Below, one piece after another: positions 52,275-62,477 of a stretch of DNA of 64,000 nucleotides. Below the pieces are notes generated by a model. The model was not told the DNA's origin. It searched no databases and was given only the letters and a program-made list of their open reading frames with translations. A program made the position numbers and the translations under genes. Position 1 is the first letter of the stretch. The number at the start of each line of letters is the position of its first letter. The stretch is from Salipaludibacillus neizhouensis. Lineage in GTDB: Bacteria; Bacillota; Bacilli; Bacillales; Salisediminibacteriaceae. The DNA lies in assembly GCF_002886185.1 (NCBI RefSeq), contig NZ_KZ614146.1, forward strand, positions 3,299,556 through 3,363,555. Reading direction: 5' to 3'.

Positions 52275-53831
52275 TTACGAAGATATCTTTTTATATTCCG
52301 ACGGAGTATACCCTGTATGCTTTTTGAAGACTTGGCTAAAATAACGAGGATTATTACCAAAACCAACGGCTTCGGCGACTTCGAAAACCCTTACTTCGTC
52401 GGTTTGTTGAATCAGTTTAGTTGCCTCCGACATCCTCAGTCTCATCAAATAAGTAGAGAATTTATCTCCAGTTTCTTTTTTGAATAATTTCCCTAAATAA
52501 TCAGGATTCATAAAAAATACATCTGACGCGATATAGGATAACGATAATGCCTCCTCACCAACATGTGCATTTGTATAGACAAGCACTTGATTGACAATTT
52601 TATTTTGAGTTGTTTTCTTTGCTTCATAATTTATTTCCACAATCTCTAATGCCATTTTTTTGATAAATTTTTCTATCTCCTGAAGAGTGGAATACGTGTG
52701 AAAGTCTTTTACTTTTTTAAACATGTCATCCATAACATCCGTTTTTGTCTGCCTTATGAGTGACATCAACAGTTCAAAACAATGCGAGCGGACAATTTGT
52801 ACTTCTGCTTTTGTATTTGTTAAGTCATGAAAAAACTGATTCAGGTATGAGACAGCTTCTTTTTCATTTCCGCTTCGAATGGCGAGAATTAATTCCTCAT
52901 GGTTAAAAGAACGGGCATGATGAGAAGATTCTTCGACATAAATATCATTTGCTGTTACAATTCCCCCGCTCCCTAAATAAAATCGTTGCGACATTCCTTC
53001 AAGAATTTCTTGATAAAGGCTGTGCAGATTAGTGATCGAACTAATACTGCTGATTGAAGTTGTAAAGTTACTATCGTAATATGACTGCCATTTCTCCTGA
53101 ACCCTTTTTATTTTCTCTATCAAAGAATGAGTTGGACTATCATCTATTAACAGAACAATACGCTCAGAAATGATGGTAGACAGTAAAATCCGCCGTGCCT
53201 TTCCTAGTTCACTCGTCACCATTTCCTTTAATATTAAGAGATTTTCATAATCATTTTTGTCATCAATAATAAAAGCAAGAAGTCTGTATGATTCCGTCTT
53301 CTCCTCCATTCCAAATAATTCTCGGTAGTACGACAACTCTTTCAGATCATACTTTTTATTAATTATAAATTCACGAAGAAATTGTTCCTTGGCCTTCGGA
53401 ATAACTTTTTGTAAATTCTTCTGGATACCTTTAATAAATTGTTCTTTTTCTTCACCCATATCTAATTCATCAACAATTTGTTTCAACGCTTCTTCTATCT
53501 TCTTTTCATTGCTTGGCTTAAGGAGGTAGTGCTTTACTCCACACCTCATCGCGGTTTTAGCAAATTCAAATTCATTAAATCCCGACAATACAATAAAACG
53601 GATATCCGGAAAAATGTCATAAACTGCTTCTATTAATTCAATTCCATTCATTCCGGGCATTTTTATGTCTGTAACTACAATATCCGGAGGATTTTCTTTA
53701 ATCCGTTCAAATGCCATTTTTCCATTGGAAGATTTCCCGGCTAAGCGTGCTCCGATGCTTTCCCAATCAACAATAGCGGCAATACCCTCCAGTATATTTA
53801 TTTCATCATCCACGACAAGAACATCATACAT
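52275..53831 (-). CDS. yesN: YesN-like response regulator with AraC-type DNA-binding domain
   Basis: The 518-aa protein has an N-terminal receiver (VVDDEINILEGIAAIVDWES, phospho-acceptor Asp in VVTDIKMPGMNG, and LLKPSNEKK). A long linker follows, and then a C-terminal AraC/XylS double HTH (SYIASDVFFMNPDYLGKLFK, VAEAVGFGNNPRYFSQVFKK with HTGYTPSEYKK). It is the cognate regulator of the YesM kinase 6 bases upstream. The likely targets are the binding-protein/permease operon and yesR. Confidence 0.92.
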   Translation of the reverse strand: MYDVLVVDDEINILEGIAAIVDWESIGARLAGKSSNGKMAFERIKENPPDIVVTDIKMPGMNGIELIEAVYDIFPDIRFIVLSGFNEFEFAKTAMRCGVKHYLLKPSNEKKIEEALKQIVDELDMGEEKEQFIKGIQKNLQKVIPKAKEQFLREFIINKKYDLKELSYYRELFGMEEKTESYRLLAFIIDDKNDYENLLILKEMVTSELGKARRILLSTIISERIVLLIDDSPTHSLIEKIKRVQEKWQSYYDSNFTTSISSISSITNLHSLYQEILEGMSQRFYLGSGGIVTANDIYVEESSHHARSFNHEELILAIRSGNEKEAVSYLNQFFHDLTNTKAEVQIVRSHCFELLMSLIRQTKTDVMDDMFKKVKDFHTYSTLQEIEKFIKKMALEIVEINYEAKKTTQNKIVNQVLVYTNAHVGEEALSLSYIASDVFFMNPDYLGKLFKKETGDKFSTYLMRLRMSEATKLIQQTDEVRVFEVAEAVGFGNNPRYFSQVFKKHTGYTPSEYKKISS

Positions 53832-53837
53832 CTCACT

Positions 53838-55625
53838 TCACTCCTTCACAAAAGGCAGTGTTATTGTTACCGTAGTACCCTGTCCTTTTTCACTCTCAAT
53901 CTCAACCCCATAATCCTGTCCAAACATAAGATGGATTCTTTCGTTAATATTATATAGCCCTATACCAGACCCTTTCGATTTTACTTTTCCTTCATATATT
54001 TGTTCTATCGTTTCCTTTTCGATTCCAGATCCATTATCTCTAACTTTAATCGTAAGATTCTCCCCTTTAGACAAGATATATACAGAAATCTTACATGTTC
54101 CTACCATTTCTTCAAGGGCGTGCTGAATCGCATTTTCTACAATCGGCTGAATAGTAAGCTTAGGAATAAGTGAAGCATTCAGTTCCGGATCACCTTCTAA
54201 CTCGAAATCTAGACGATCTTCATAACGATACTTTTGAATCGTAATATAATTCTTTACGATGTCGAGTTCTTCCTTTAATTTAATTAACGGGTCTTTTTTG
54301 CTTATAATATTTCTCATCATATTTCCCAATGCTTCCGCCATCGCTGAAACTTTCACCTGTTGGTTCATTTTTGCCATCCAGTTTATCGAATCAAGCGTAT
54401 TATAAAGAAAATGTGGATTGATCTGCGACTGCAGCGCTTTATATTCCGTTTCTTTAATAACAAGCTGTTTCCTATAATTTTCGTTGATTAATTCATTGAT
54501 TTTGTCGAGCATGATATGGAAATTCTGTTGAAGATCACCGATTTCATCTTTTAAATAATCCTTATTATCATATTCGATCTGATCAAAGTTTCCTTTTTGT
54601 ACTGTTTTCATTTTCTGGGTCAACTCTTCAATCGGCTTTGAAATCGCGTTTGCCGAGCGGCGACTTATAAAAATAGTAATAAACACGACTAACAAAATAT
54701 AAATTAACATTATTCTCGTAATCAGAGTTTTCTGACTGGATACATTCTCAAATGGAAGAATATTGTAGTATGTCATATTAAAAAATCTAGAAGACTGTGG
54801 GGTGACTAAATATTTTTCATTATCTATGTCTTTAATTTGATAATGATCACTTACTTGAAGGTCTAAAAAGGAATTTACTTCATTTGGCTGGAAAACGTCT
54901 GAATAAATGATATCTTTCCCCTGTGTAATAAAAAACTTTTTATTCGGAGTGAGATTTAAAGTATTATCAATCAGATCATCCAGATCGAGACTAATAATCA
55001 AATATCCTAAGTGGTCGAGCGACAATTTTTCTTGTTTTTTGAATTCCCTTGCTGCAAATAGAGTGTTACTCTGTTCGTCTCTATACCAAACATTGGACCC
55101 GCCAGCAGCATCTACTTGGGCTGTTATTTTTTCTATATCCACATCTTCAGAGGAGAATCCTCCTATACTAATTTTTCCATTTGCATCAACTATTTGAATA
55201 GACGGTATAAATGACCTCTGATTTACATACAATATGAGTCTCTCGATTATCTGCATTCGGGTAATATAGGATTCGTAACTAATTGTTTCTACTCTCAACC
55301 TATCTAAATAGGCTTGCAAATAATTGTCTGTCACGATTTGAAATGAAAATTCCTCGATTGCTTCTAATTCCCTATCAAGAACTGTAGAAGAAAGATGTAA
55401 GGTGTTTGCAGATTCTTCATAAATTTTATTCTCATAAATAACAGACAAATAATAAAAAGTTAGAATTCCCATTATGCCAAAAACAAACAAAAGTAAAAAG
55501 GTTAGTGAGAAGATTTTATTACTAATTTTTGTAAATCGATTAAATATATTCGTAGGATGTAACGCTTTCATTAAACGGATACAATGGAAATAAATAGTTG
55601 AGATAACCCGGGTGGAATTCTTCAA
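53838..55625 (-). CDS. yesM: YesM-like sensor histidine kinase
   Basis: The 595-aa protein has two transmembrane helices (about residues 35-60 and 295-315) flanking a 230-residue extracytoplasmic sensor, and a HAMP domain (RRSANAISKPIEELTQKMKT). The His-kinase internal region SQINPHFLYNTLDSINWMAK follows, then an ATPase with ENAIQHALEE, VRDNGSGIEKE and SGIGLYNINERIHLMFG. It senses an external or lipoprotein-bound sugar signal and phosphorylates the adjacent response regulator. Confidence 0.92.
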   Translation of the reverse strand: MKNSTRVISTIYFHCIRLMKALHPTNIFNRFTKISNKIFSLTFLLLFVFGIMGILTFYYLSVIYENKIYEESANTLHLSSTVLDRELEAIEEFSFQIVTDNYLQAYLDRLRVETISYESYITRMQIIERLILYVNQRSFIPSIQIVDANGKISIGGFSSEDVDIEKITAQVDAAGGSNVWYRDEQSNTLFAAREFKKQEKLSLDHLGYLIISLDLDDLIDNTLNLTPNKKFFITQGKDIIYSDVFQPNEVNSFLDLQVSDHYQIKDIDNEKYLVTPQSSRFFNMTYYNILPFENVSSQKTLITRIMLIYILLVVFITIFISRRSANAISKPIEELTQKMKTVQKGNFDQIEYDNKDYLKDEIGDLQQNFHIMLDKINELINENYRKQLVIKETEYKALQSQINPHFLYNTLDSINWMAKMNQQVKVSAMAEALGNMMRNIISKKDPLIKLKEELDIVKNYITIQKYRYEDRLDFELEGDPELNASLIPKLTIQPIVENAIQHALEEMVGTCKISVYILSKGENLTIKVRDNGSGIEKETIEQIYEGKVKSKGSGIGLYNINERIHLMFGQDYGVEIESEKGQGTTVTITLPFVKE

Positions 55626-55646
55626 CTAGCACCTCCTTAAGTTGCT

Positions 55647-56972
55647 TCATTTTGCTCTCAACGCCTTATTTTGTAAGCGTTTTCCATTTAATTTGTTTCG
55701 ATGCACAATAATCAGCACACCAATTAACCCAGCCAATTCACCGACGGAAGCACTTATAGCCCCATTCACACCGTTCCATTGAGGGTAAACTGAGACTAAT
55801 ATGGACAGAGTAGTAAATACTACAAGTAGATTTAATGTCTGTGCAATGACCATATTCCGTGTCTGCCGCTGCAACATAATAAATCCATTAAAGAAGTCGA
55901 CCCACGGGAAAATAAGTACTTTAAGGATAAAGAATTGTAACACGATTAACGTAGGTTCCGCCAGTGAGTCCTCGGCTCCCATTATAGTTTTCATGAACCA
56001 CATTCCAACAGGGGTAAACGACATGATAGATAAGAGAAGTGCTGGGATCAGACTGAGAAAAACTATAAACCTGCGCACTTTTTCCTTATCAGCTTGATAA
56101 TACTGCAGAACAAGTTGGTGCGTATACATAAAAAAACTGAGCATTAATTGAGAGATTGCAAATGCCAGTGCAAAAGAAGCAATACTCATCTCAATATCGG
56201 AGCTTTGAGTGAGAAAAACATAAATAATCGGTTGTAGCAGCGTTTGTAAAAGGAAGTAAAAAACGAGCGGCAAATAAAATGGCATAATATCTTTCATTTT
56301 CAATCCATCTGAGTTCTGCTTCGTCTTTTTAAGGATTAAATGTCCTTTCCAAACACTGACCACACATTCGATAAACATTCCAATTAAAAAAATAGCGGCA
56401 CCAGCCATACTCGTTACTTGATCAGTATAAACAAACCAAAACGATACAAGAAACATACCAGCTAACCGAACAATGACACCAACCGTCAACCACTTTGTTG
56501 CAAAATGGCTAATGATGACCCCTTGATATATTCCACGAATGCCAGAAACGATAATCACAAGTGATATAACACTGAAGGTAAGTGAGATGGTATTGACCAT
56601 ATTATAATCAGCATTAAATAAATGAATAAATACCCAGTTTCCGATTGGTGTAAAGCTGATGGCCATGCTTATTGAGATCATAATCAAGCTCACATACACA
56701 AAAATAACAGCAAGAGCTTTAAAAGACCTCATGTCTGTGACAAGTGCCGAGCTTGTCTGACGGAACACTATCAACGGTTTTTCCACAAGCCCGAAACAAG
56801 CATGTGCTACTGCATAACAAGCGATAATAAAAGCAGCGTCTTCTCCTCTACTTAAGGTTCCATTGATGATGACATGCGTTACTGCTGTTAAACTTGAAGA
56901 TATACCCAAGGGAATAAAAAATGCTATAAGATCATTATAAGATACATTGGAAGATCCATTCGCCAAGGTCAA
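55647..56972 (-). CDS. MATE/MOP-like multidrug or polysaccharide exporter-type membrane protein
   Basis: The 441-aa protein has about 12 hydrophobic helices and a MatE-like N-terminal half (IAFFIPLGISSSLTAVTHVI, RGEDAAFIIACYAVAHACFG), with EKPLIVFRQTSSALVTD between helices. It belongs to the MOP exporter superfamily. The substrate is unknown. It lies only 21 bases upstream of the YesM gene, so it appears to share its transcript, which is not the arrangement I recall from B. subtilis. Confidence 0.7.
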   Translation of the reverse strand: MTLANGSSNVSYNDLIAFFIPLGISSSLTAVTHVIINGTLSRGEDAAFIIACYAVAHACFGLVEKPLIVFRQTSSALVTDMRSFKALAVIFVYVSLIMISISMAISFTPIGNWVFIHLFNADYNMVNTISLTFSVISLVIIVSGIRGIYQGVIISHFATKWLTVGVIVRLAGMFLVSFWFVYTDQVTSMAGAAIFLIGMFIECVVSVWKGHLILKKTKQNSDGLKMKDIMPFYLPLVFYFLLQTLLQPIIYVFLTQSSDIEMSIASFALAFAISQLMLSFFMYTHQLVLQYYQADKEKVRRFIVFLSLIPALLLSIMSFTPVGMWFMKTIMGAEDSLAEPTLIVLQFFILKVLIFPWVDFFNGFIMLQRQTRNMVIAQTLNLLVVFTTLSILVSVYPQWNGVNGAISASVGELAGLIGVLIIVHRNKLNGKRLQNKALRAK

Positions 56973-57087
56973 CCACTTCTTCCCGCATAGATAAATGTTA
57001 CATTTTTATTTTGCTATTCACTTTATCTATAACAATGAACCGAACTGAAGCTTATTTGGCAGTGGCTAAGGTATGTAATCTCTTAAA

Positions 57088-58065
57088 TTATTTTGCTCTA
57101 TTCAAGTCTAATAATCCGATCCACTTCTTCTCTCTTTTAAAATAAAAATGAACAAATTTCCCGGCCAGGACTGCAAGGAATTGTTGAAAAATAATTGCCA
57201 ATACCACTGGAAGCGCCGTAGTTGGAGGGAAAAAAGTCACTGCAAGTGAAGCACCCACTCCCGTATTTCGCATCCCACTGTTGTACATTAAACTAATCGC
57301 AGTCTCCTTCTCCCACTTCAGTAGACAAGGGATAAATAGACCCATGAGGTAAGCAATAGATGAAATAGTCCAAACAAGTAAAAATAAGAAAATCAAGGTA
57401 GCATCTATCGTTTGAAAGAACGGTGCCACAACAGCACTATTAATGAGGATCACAGTCATAATGGCTATTTTTGAAAACGGGGCTAACGTTGTACCCAATT
57501 TTTTCGAACTCCCACCTGTCACTCGGTTAAAAAATATACCGCATAAAGATGGAAGGACAATCATCCAGAATAGGCCATTCATCAGACCAAGTGCATCCAT
57601 AGATACTTGCGTGCCAACCAAGAATTTAAGAGTAAGCGGAACTAGAAGTGGAGATAAGATGGTATTAATTAGTACTATTGCCAAGGTCAGCCCTGTATTA
57701 CCGCCGAATATCCCCGTCCACATTAGTGTTATTACGCCAGTAGGAATCGTAAAAGCAAGAACAAGACCTGCTATCATATAGATATCATCAGGAAAAAAAA
57801 TAAGACCACTAAGGTAAGCAAGAGAAGGAATGAAGAGCTGTAAAATAATCAAACAGACAACAATTGGAACCGGACGGGAAAAAGCTTGCTTTACATGAAA
57901 CAGGTTAAGACTAAGACAACTTGAAAAACTGATAAAAGCAAAAATCCACTTAACGATCCAATCAAGCTCAGCCATCCCACTCCACACCGTTACGCCCAGA
58001 CAAACTATTAAAGGGATCATGTACGGCATTGCCTTCTCTAATAAGAGATTAGTTTTTTTTAGCAT
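57088..58065 (-). CDS. Bile acid:sodium symporter (BASS) family transporter
   Basis: The 325-aa protein has about nine hydrophobic helices with BASS features: the unwound-helix segments MYNSGMRNTGVGASLAVTFF and IFGGNTGLTLAIVLINTILS, plus the proline-rich IPTGVITLMWTGIF. The family imports organic anions with sodium or exports arsenite. Here the neighbourhood suggests an organic acid or uronate, but that is inference only. A 115-base gap separates it from the MATE-like gene. Confidence 0.7.
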   Translation of the reverse strand: MLKKTNLLLEKAMPYMIPLIVCLGVTVWSGMAELDWIVKWIFAFISFSSCLSLNLFHVKQAFSRPVPIVVCLIILQLFIPSLAYLSGLIFFPDDIYMIAGLVLAFTIPTGVITLMWTGIFGGNTGLTLAIVLINTILSPLLVPLTLKFLVGTQVSMDALGLMNGLFWMIVLPSLCGIFFNRVTGGSSKKLGTTLAPFSKIAIMTVILINSAVVAPFFQTIDATLIFLFLLVWTISSIAYLMGLFIPCLLKWEKETAISLMYNSGMRNTGVGASLAVTFFPPTTALPVVLAIIFQQFLAVLAGKFVHFYFKREKKWIGLLDLNRAK

Positions 58066-58510
58066 TAAACTTCCTCTATTCTTTTACACAACTTCTAGCA
58101 TTGAAATAAAGATTATCTATACTTATATATACCCCACCGCCTACGTCTCCATAATAAAATTGATAAAAACACCTGATCTATACAATCTACGAATGTAGGG
58201 ATGGATCAGATCTTTTTCTATAGCAACGCCTAATAACTAATTTCGATTATATCGATACGATTTTAGCAATTTGTAATTAAGTGTAACCTATCAAATACTT
58301 TAGGAAAAGTCTGAATTTGTCCACTTAACAGAACTCTTATTTAACTTCAATCTTTCGTCAGCGTTAACCTTAACATTTTACTAGTTAGAGTCATTTCCTT
58401 CTTTAGTTCCGTTACCTTAAAAGAGATGGAAGGTTATTCAGCAGACCATAGTTACGTGGCTCTATTATATCAATGAACCTCCATCTACAGCTTGAATCTA
58501 TCTTTATCAC
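58066..58510. other. 445-bp intergenic region
   Basis: No gene is evident. CTGATC and GATCAG with an inner CTAC-GAAT-GTAG stem (about 58171-58214), followed by TTTTTCT on the plus strand, make a hairpin that could terminate plus-strand transcription. The remainder is AT-rich without recognisable sites. Confidence 0.4.
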
Positions 58511-59155
58511 CTAAACCAATCCCCGTATAAAAAAGATTCTCTTTCGTTCCACCTTTTTAAATGATTGACAAGCCATCCACATATTAAGCTGAACAAGAAG
58601 ACTTACGCCAAAAATTGGAATAAACCCCGGAAAAGAAATTAGAAAGTAATAGGTGGAAATACAAGTGATCAGCATCACCAAAACATTCCCAAAGAATAAG
58701 AAACTAAAAGCAATGGAGAATTTAACATATTGATAAAGTTTCAGATCAAAATGGACAAAAACTGGGAAAATATATAGGAGCATCAGAAGGAAAACAACTC
58801 CAATGATTGTCATGAGTACGTTGAGACTAAAGTAGAGCGATCCTTCGAAAGAACGAAAGAAATTTAAGTTAAAATACCAAAGGAGACCGAATGCAGTCAG
58901 ACAAATACCAAGAATATTTGCTCTGAAAAACTCCTTTTTATAAGCTTCCCAAAATGCTCGAAATACCTTTACATCCTCTTCGCCAAGGGCTGTTTTTCGA
59001 GCTACTGCAAAGACAGCAGTCGTACTCGGTGCTATTCCGAAAATGATCCCGCCTAAAAGCGTGCAAAAGACCCACATGACATTCAGATAAAAAAAGTAAC
59101 AAATCCATTGGCAAAGATTATATATACTTGTAAATAATCGACCCATTTCCATCAC
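58511..59155 (-). CDS. yesL: YesL/DUF624 family membrane protein
   Basis: The 214-aa protein has five hydrophobic helices and the DUF624 opening pattern (LGGIIFGIAPSTTAVFAVAR, FRAFWEAYKKEFFRANILG). DUF624 proteins accompany LplABC/Yes-type oligosaccharide importers in bacilli; their role is unknown. It follows the oxidoreductase gene by 41 bases. Confidence 0.85.
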   Translation of the reverse strand: MMEMGRLFTSIYNLCQWICYFFYLNVMWVFCTLLGGIIFGIAPSTTAVFAVARKTALGEEDVKVFRAFWEAYKKEFFRANILGICLTAFGLLWYFNLNFFRSFEGSLYFSLNVLMTIIGVVFLLMLLYIFPVFVHFDLKLYQYVKFSIAFSFLFFGNVLVMLITCISTYYFLISFPGFIPIFGVSLLVQLNMWMACQSFKKVERKRIFFIRGLV

Positions 59156-59196
59156 ATTTCACCCCAGTCATTTGTCCGTTTATCGGATTTCATATA

Positions 59197-60501
59197 TCAA
59201 TAGTTTGTTAGTGTTGGCCGCGCCAACAAATCTTCCACCCGGATCGACTGTTTTTCTTTCACTGACTTCCAAACTGCTTCTCCGGTTGTTACTGCATATG
59301 CCCCATCCTTGCTACCTGACAAGATTTTATATGGTCTCAATGGGTCTTCACCTAGAAATATGTCTTCCTGAATCACCGGATCGCCACCGCCATGACCACC
59401 TTCCCGTTCGACTACGTGGATTATTTCTTTTGATCCAAACAATGGAAAATAGTCAATTGTCTGTACAGGTATAGGAAATGGAACTCTTGACGGAGCATGA
59501 TATTCCATGGTTTCCAAGCGCCCTTTTGTTCCATTTATCGCCAATCGGTAGCCTTCATATGGAAGCGAAAAATTGATAGAATAGCTAAGCAATGCTCCCT
59601 GATCATATTTAATAGTCGCAGTGTAGGTATCTTCAATTGCAATTTCAGAATCAAAGATACACTGATCAGGACGATAATTCGTATATCCGCTGTGCTGCTT
59701 TATATCAGAATCGATATGGTCATCTTGAACCTTCATAGTATTACTACGGGAATTCCAGCGGGAATAGTAAGAACAGTTCCTTTTCACAATGCAACTCTCA
59801 CAATTACGAGAATCTTCCTGCTCTGGGTTGTATATGCTCTCACTTCCATAGTAGTTCAAAGCACCGAAAGCGAATACTTCTGAAGGCTTCTGATCAAGCC
59901 ACCAATTTATAAGATCAAAGTGATGGGAACTTTTATGAATCGATAACCCACCAGAAAGCTTGCGATCTCGATTCCAACGCTGAAAATAACTTGAGCCGTG
60001 ATAGGTGTCAATGTACCAATTGAGGTCCACCGAGGTAACCCTTCCGAGCTTCCCTTCGAGAATCATTTCTTTTATTTTAGTATGATGAGGTCCATAACGA
60101 TAGTTAAATGTAACGGTTACTTCACCCTTGCTGTTTTCTTCGGCATCCATAATTCTTCTGCAATCCGCTGCCGTAGTGGCCATTGGCTTTTCTGTGACCA
60201 CATCAAGGTCATGCTCTAGTGCCTTAACAATATACTTTACATGTGTCTCATCACGGCTTGCAACAAGAATTACATCCGGTTTGGTTTCCGATATCATGCG
60301 GTCGAATTCGCTGTCTGCAAACTCAGGTACATTAATAATCTCTGGAAGCTGTTCCTTACATATAGCAAAGCGTTTTTTGTCGACATCCAGCAGACCAACC
60401 AGCTGACAGTTATCAGAGAATTTTTTTAACATGGGCTCAATGAACATACCGATAGCCCTTTTACTCACGCCACAAACCGCAAACTTTTTCAAGACAATCA
60501 C
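59197..60501 (-). CDS. Gfo/Idh/MocA family oxidoreductase
   Basis: The 434-aa protein has the N-terminal NAD(P) fold (KKFAVCGVSKRAIGMFIEPM) and the family motif VVTEKPMATTAADCRRIMDA (EKP). GGLSIHKSSHHFDLINWWL carries the catalytic lysine/histidine region. A cysteine group C-x2-C-x5-C (NCESCIVKRNCSYY) is present in the middle. It probably oxidises or reduces a sugar or uronate derived from pectin. It lies directly after the permease gene in the import operon. Confidence 0.85.
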   Translation of the reverse strand: MIVLKKFAVCGVSKRAIGMFIEPMLKKFSDNCQLVGLLDVDKKRFAICKEQLPEIINVPEFADSEFDRMISETKPDVILVASRDETHVKYIVKALEHDLDVVTEKPMATTAADCRRIMDAEENSKGEVTVTFNYRYGPHHTKIKEMILEGKLGRVTSVDLNWYIDTYHGSSYFQRWNRDRKLSGGLSIHKSSHHFDLINWWLDQKPSEVFAFGALNYYGSESIYNPEQEDSRNCESCIVKRNCSYYSRWNSRSNTMKVQDDHIDSDIKQHSGYTNYRPDQCIFDSEIAIEDTYTATIKYDQGALLSYSINFSLPYEGYRLAINGTKGRLETMEYHAPSRVPFPIPVQTIDYFPLFGSKEIIHVVEREGGHGGGDPVIQEDIFLGEDPLRPYKILSGSKDGAYAVTTGEAVWKSVKEKQSIRVEDLLARPTLTNY

Positions 60502-60548
60502 CCCACCCCTTTATTTTCTTACCTAAATCAACTATGCTTTAAATGGTC

Positions 60549-61397
60549 TTAACCCTTCAAACCACTTGTACTAATTCCTTCCACAATATAGCGTTGAAAG
60601 ATAAAGAAAATAACTATGATTGGAAGCAAACTTAATGATGTCATTGCGAACATTGCACCCCAGTTTGTAACTGCTTCTGGGTCGGAGAATAATTTTAGTG
60701 CCAAGGAAACCGGATATTTTTCTGGTGTCTGAAGATAAATCAAAGGTGCCATAAAGTCATCCCAGCGCCAGTAGAATGAGAAAATTGCAGATGTCATCAA
60801 TGCTGGTACAACAAGTGGCAAGATGATACGGGTAAAAATTGAGAAAGTATTACATCCGTCAATTCTAGCTGCCTGATCGAGTTCTTTAGGAATAGTTCTA
60901 ATAAACTGCATGATCAAAAAGATAAAAAACGGAATCCCGAAAAATGTCGGTAAAATGAGCGGCAGATAAGTGTCAATCCAGCCGAACCAGTTAAACATAA
61001 TGTACTGAGGAATCATGGTCATTTCAAAAGGAAGCATCATTGTTAACATCATAATAACGAACCACAATTTTTTCCCTCTAAAAGGAATACGGGCGAATCC
61101 ATATGCTATTAGAGCTGAAGAAAAAATACTTCCTACGGTTGAGATAATCACAATTATAAAGGTATTCTTATAGAAAGTTGTAAAGGTTATTCCAGCAAAT
61201 CCTTCCCAACCTTCTACGTAGTTTGAGAATTTCCATGACTCAGGAAAAATAGCATGTGCATCAACAAAAACCTCTGAACTCTCTTTAAATGAACTTCCGA
61301 GCATCCAGACAAGTGGGTAAAGCATTATTAAAGTAAATGTCCCTAACACTAGATGCTGAGTTATTTTTTTTATTTTTTTCTTCGTTTTATATTCCAC
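60549..61397 (-). CDS. yesQ: Carbohydrate ABC transporter permease (YesQ-like)
   Basis: The 282-aa protein has six transmembrane helices and the EAA loop of sugar permeases (QFIRTIPKELDQAARIDGCN, TFSIFTRIILPLVVPALMTS). It is the second permease of the oligosaccharide importer, 18 bases after the first. It is paired with the permease at 61416-62399 and the binding protein. Confidence 0.9.
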   Translation of the reverse strand: MEYKTKKKIKKITQHLVLGTFTLIMLYPLVWMLGSSFKESSEVFVDAHAIFPESWKFSNYVEGWEGFAGITFTTFYKNTFIIVIISTVGSIFSSALIAYGFARIPFRGKKLWFVIMMLTMMLPFEMTMIPQYIMFNWFGWIDTYLPLILPTFFGIPFFIFLIMQFIRTIPKELDQAARIDGCNTFSIFTRIILPLVVPALMTSAIFSFYWRWDDFMAPLIYLQTPEKYPVSLALKLFSDPEAVTNWGAMFAMTSLSLLPIIVIFFIFQRYIVEGISTSGLKG

Positions 61398-61415
61398 AAT
61401 CGGGTCCTCCTTCTA

Positions 61416-62399
61416 TTAGTTGTCATAATGAACCCAACGTTCTGAACTTTTAAAGATTAAAGCTGTGAAAATCGCAATAATTAAAAGCATCACCCAGGCC
61501 AACGCTGAAGCGTATCCCATGCTAAAGAACTGGAATGCTTGTTTGTACATGTACAGAACATACAGAAGCGTACTGTTCATCGGTCCTCCATTTGTAATGA
61601 CAAAACTCGGAGTAAATGCCATGAAGCCTTGAATAACCTGCATAATTGTATTAAATAATATAACTGGAGTAAGCATTGGTACCGTGATTTTGAAGAATTG
61701 CTGGATCGGACGGGCACCATCTACTTCTGAAGCTTCATAGTAAGTTCTTGGAATATTACGCAAACCTGCTAAGAAAATCAACATGGATGAACCAAATTGC
61801 CATCCATACAATACAACTAGTGTCCAGATTGCTGTACCTGGGTCTCCCAGCCAAGAGTGGGTAGGCAACCCGACACTGGATAGTACTCCATTAAAAGCAC
61901 CATCGTTTCCAAATAACTGTCTCCACATGATAGAAACACCAATACTTCCGCCAACAATGGAAGGTAGGTAAAGCAATGTTCTATACACCCCTACCATTTC
62001 AACCACTTTATTTAACGCTAGTGCAACTAATAAAGCAAAGACCAAACGTATTGGAACTGCCGTCCCTGCATATAAGAATGTCACTTCCATTGCTTTCCAA
62101 AACATAGGGTCGCTTGTGAACATTTCTTTGTAGTTTCCTAGTCCAATCCAGGTATTTCCTCCCACTAGGTTAGCTTCGTTAAAAGATAAATATAAAGAAT
62201 AGAGTATAGGGAAAAGTGTTAGGGCAACCGTTCCAATGATAAATGGGGAAATAAACAAATAGCCCATTCCATTTTCATAACCACTTTCCATTTTTTTCTT
62301 TTTAGTTCTTTTAAAGTTAAATTTAGGACCTTTCTGATTGCTTTTTAAAGTTTTCTCTAGCGGGCTTGTTTCATCGTTTATTTGTTTCACCGTCATCAC
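61416..62399 (-). CDS. yesP: Carbohydrate ABC transporter permease (YesP-like)
   Basis: The 327-aa protein has a 40-residue basic N-terminal extension followed by six helices. The EAA motif is YYEASEVDGARPIQQFFKIT, and NTIMQVIQGFMAFTPSFVIT and FSMGYASALAWVMLLIIAIF are typical of the LplB/YesP group. It forms the channel with YesQ. A terminator-like hairpin separates it from the binding-protein gene. No ATPase gene is linked, so a shared ATPase such as MsmX is expected. Confidence 0.9.
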   Translation of the reverse strand: MMTVKQINDETSPLEKTLKSNQKGPKFNFKRTKKKKMESGYENGMGYLFISPFIIGTVALTLFPILYSLYLSFNEANLVGGNTWIGLGNYKEMFTSDPMFWKAMEVTFLYAGTAVPIRLVFALLVALALNKVVEMVGVYRTLLYLPSIVGGSIGVSIMWRQLFGNDGAFNGVLSSVGLPTHSWLGDPGTAIWTLVVLYGWQFGSSMLIFLAGLRNIPRTYYEASEVDGARPIQQFFKITVPMLTPVILFNTIMQVIQGFMAFTPSFVITNGGPMNSTLLYVLYMYKQAFQFFSMGYASALAWVMLLIIAIFTALIFKSSERWVHYDN

Positions 62400-62422
62400 C
62401 TCTTTCTTCTATAAATAAAAGA

Positions 62423-62463
62423 GGTCCTGTTAACCCATAGAATTAGAACCCCTACACAGGACC
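62423..62463 (-). terminator. Hairpin between binding-protein and permease genes
   Basis: GGTCCTGT (62423-62430) and ACAGGACC (62456-62463) form an 8-bp stem followed on the minus strand by TCTTTTATTT. As in other sugar importers it may stop most transcripts and so keep the binding protein in excess over the permeases. Confidence 0.65.
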
Positions 62464-62477
62464 ACCTTACTTTCTAC

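Noticed and set aside
55555-55575. cre-like TGTAACGCTTTCA inside the start of the YesM gene
   Set aside because: It lacks one base of the central spacing and lies within coding sequence, so the match is not convincing.
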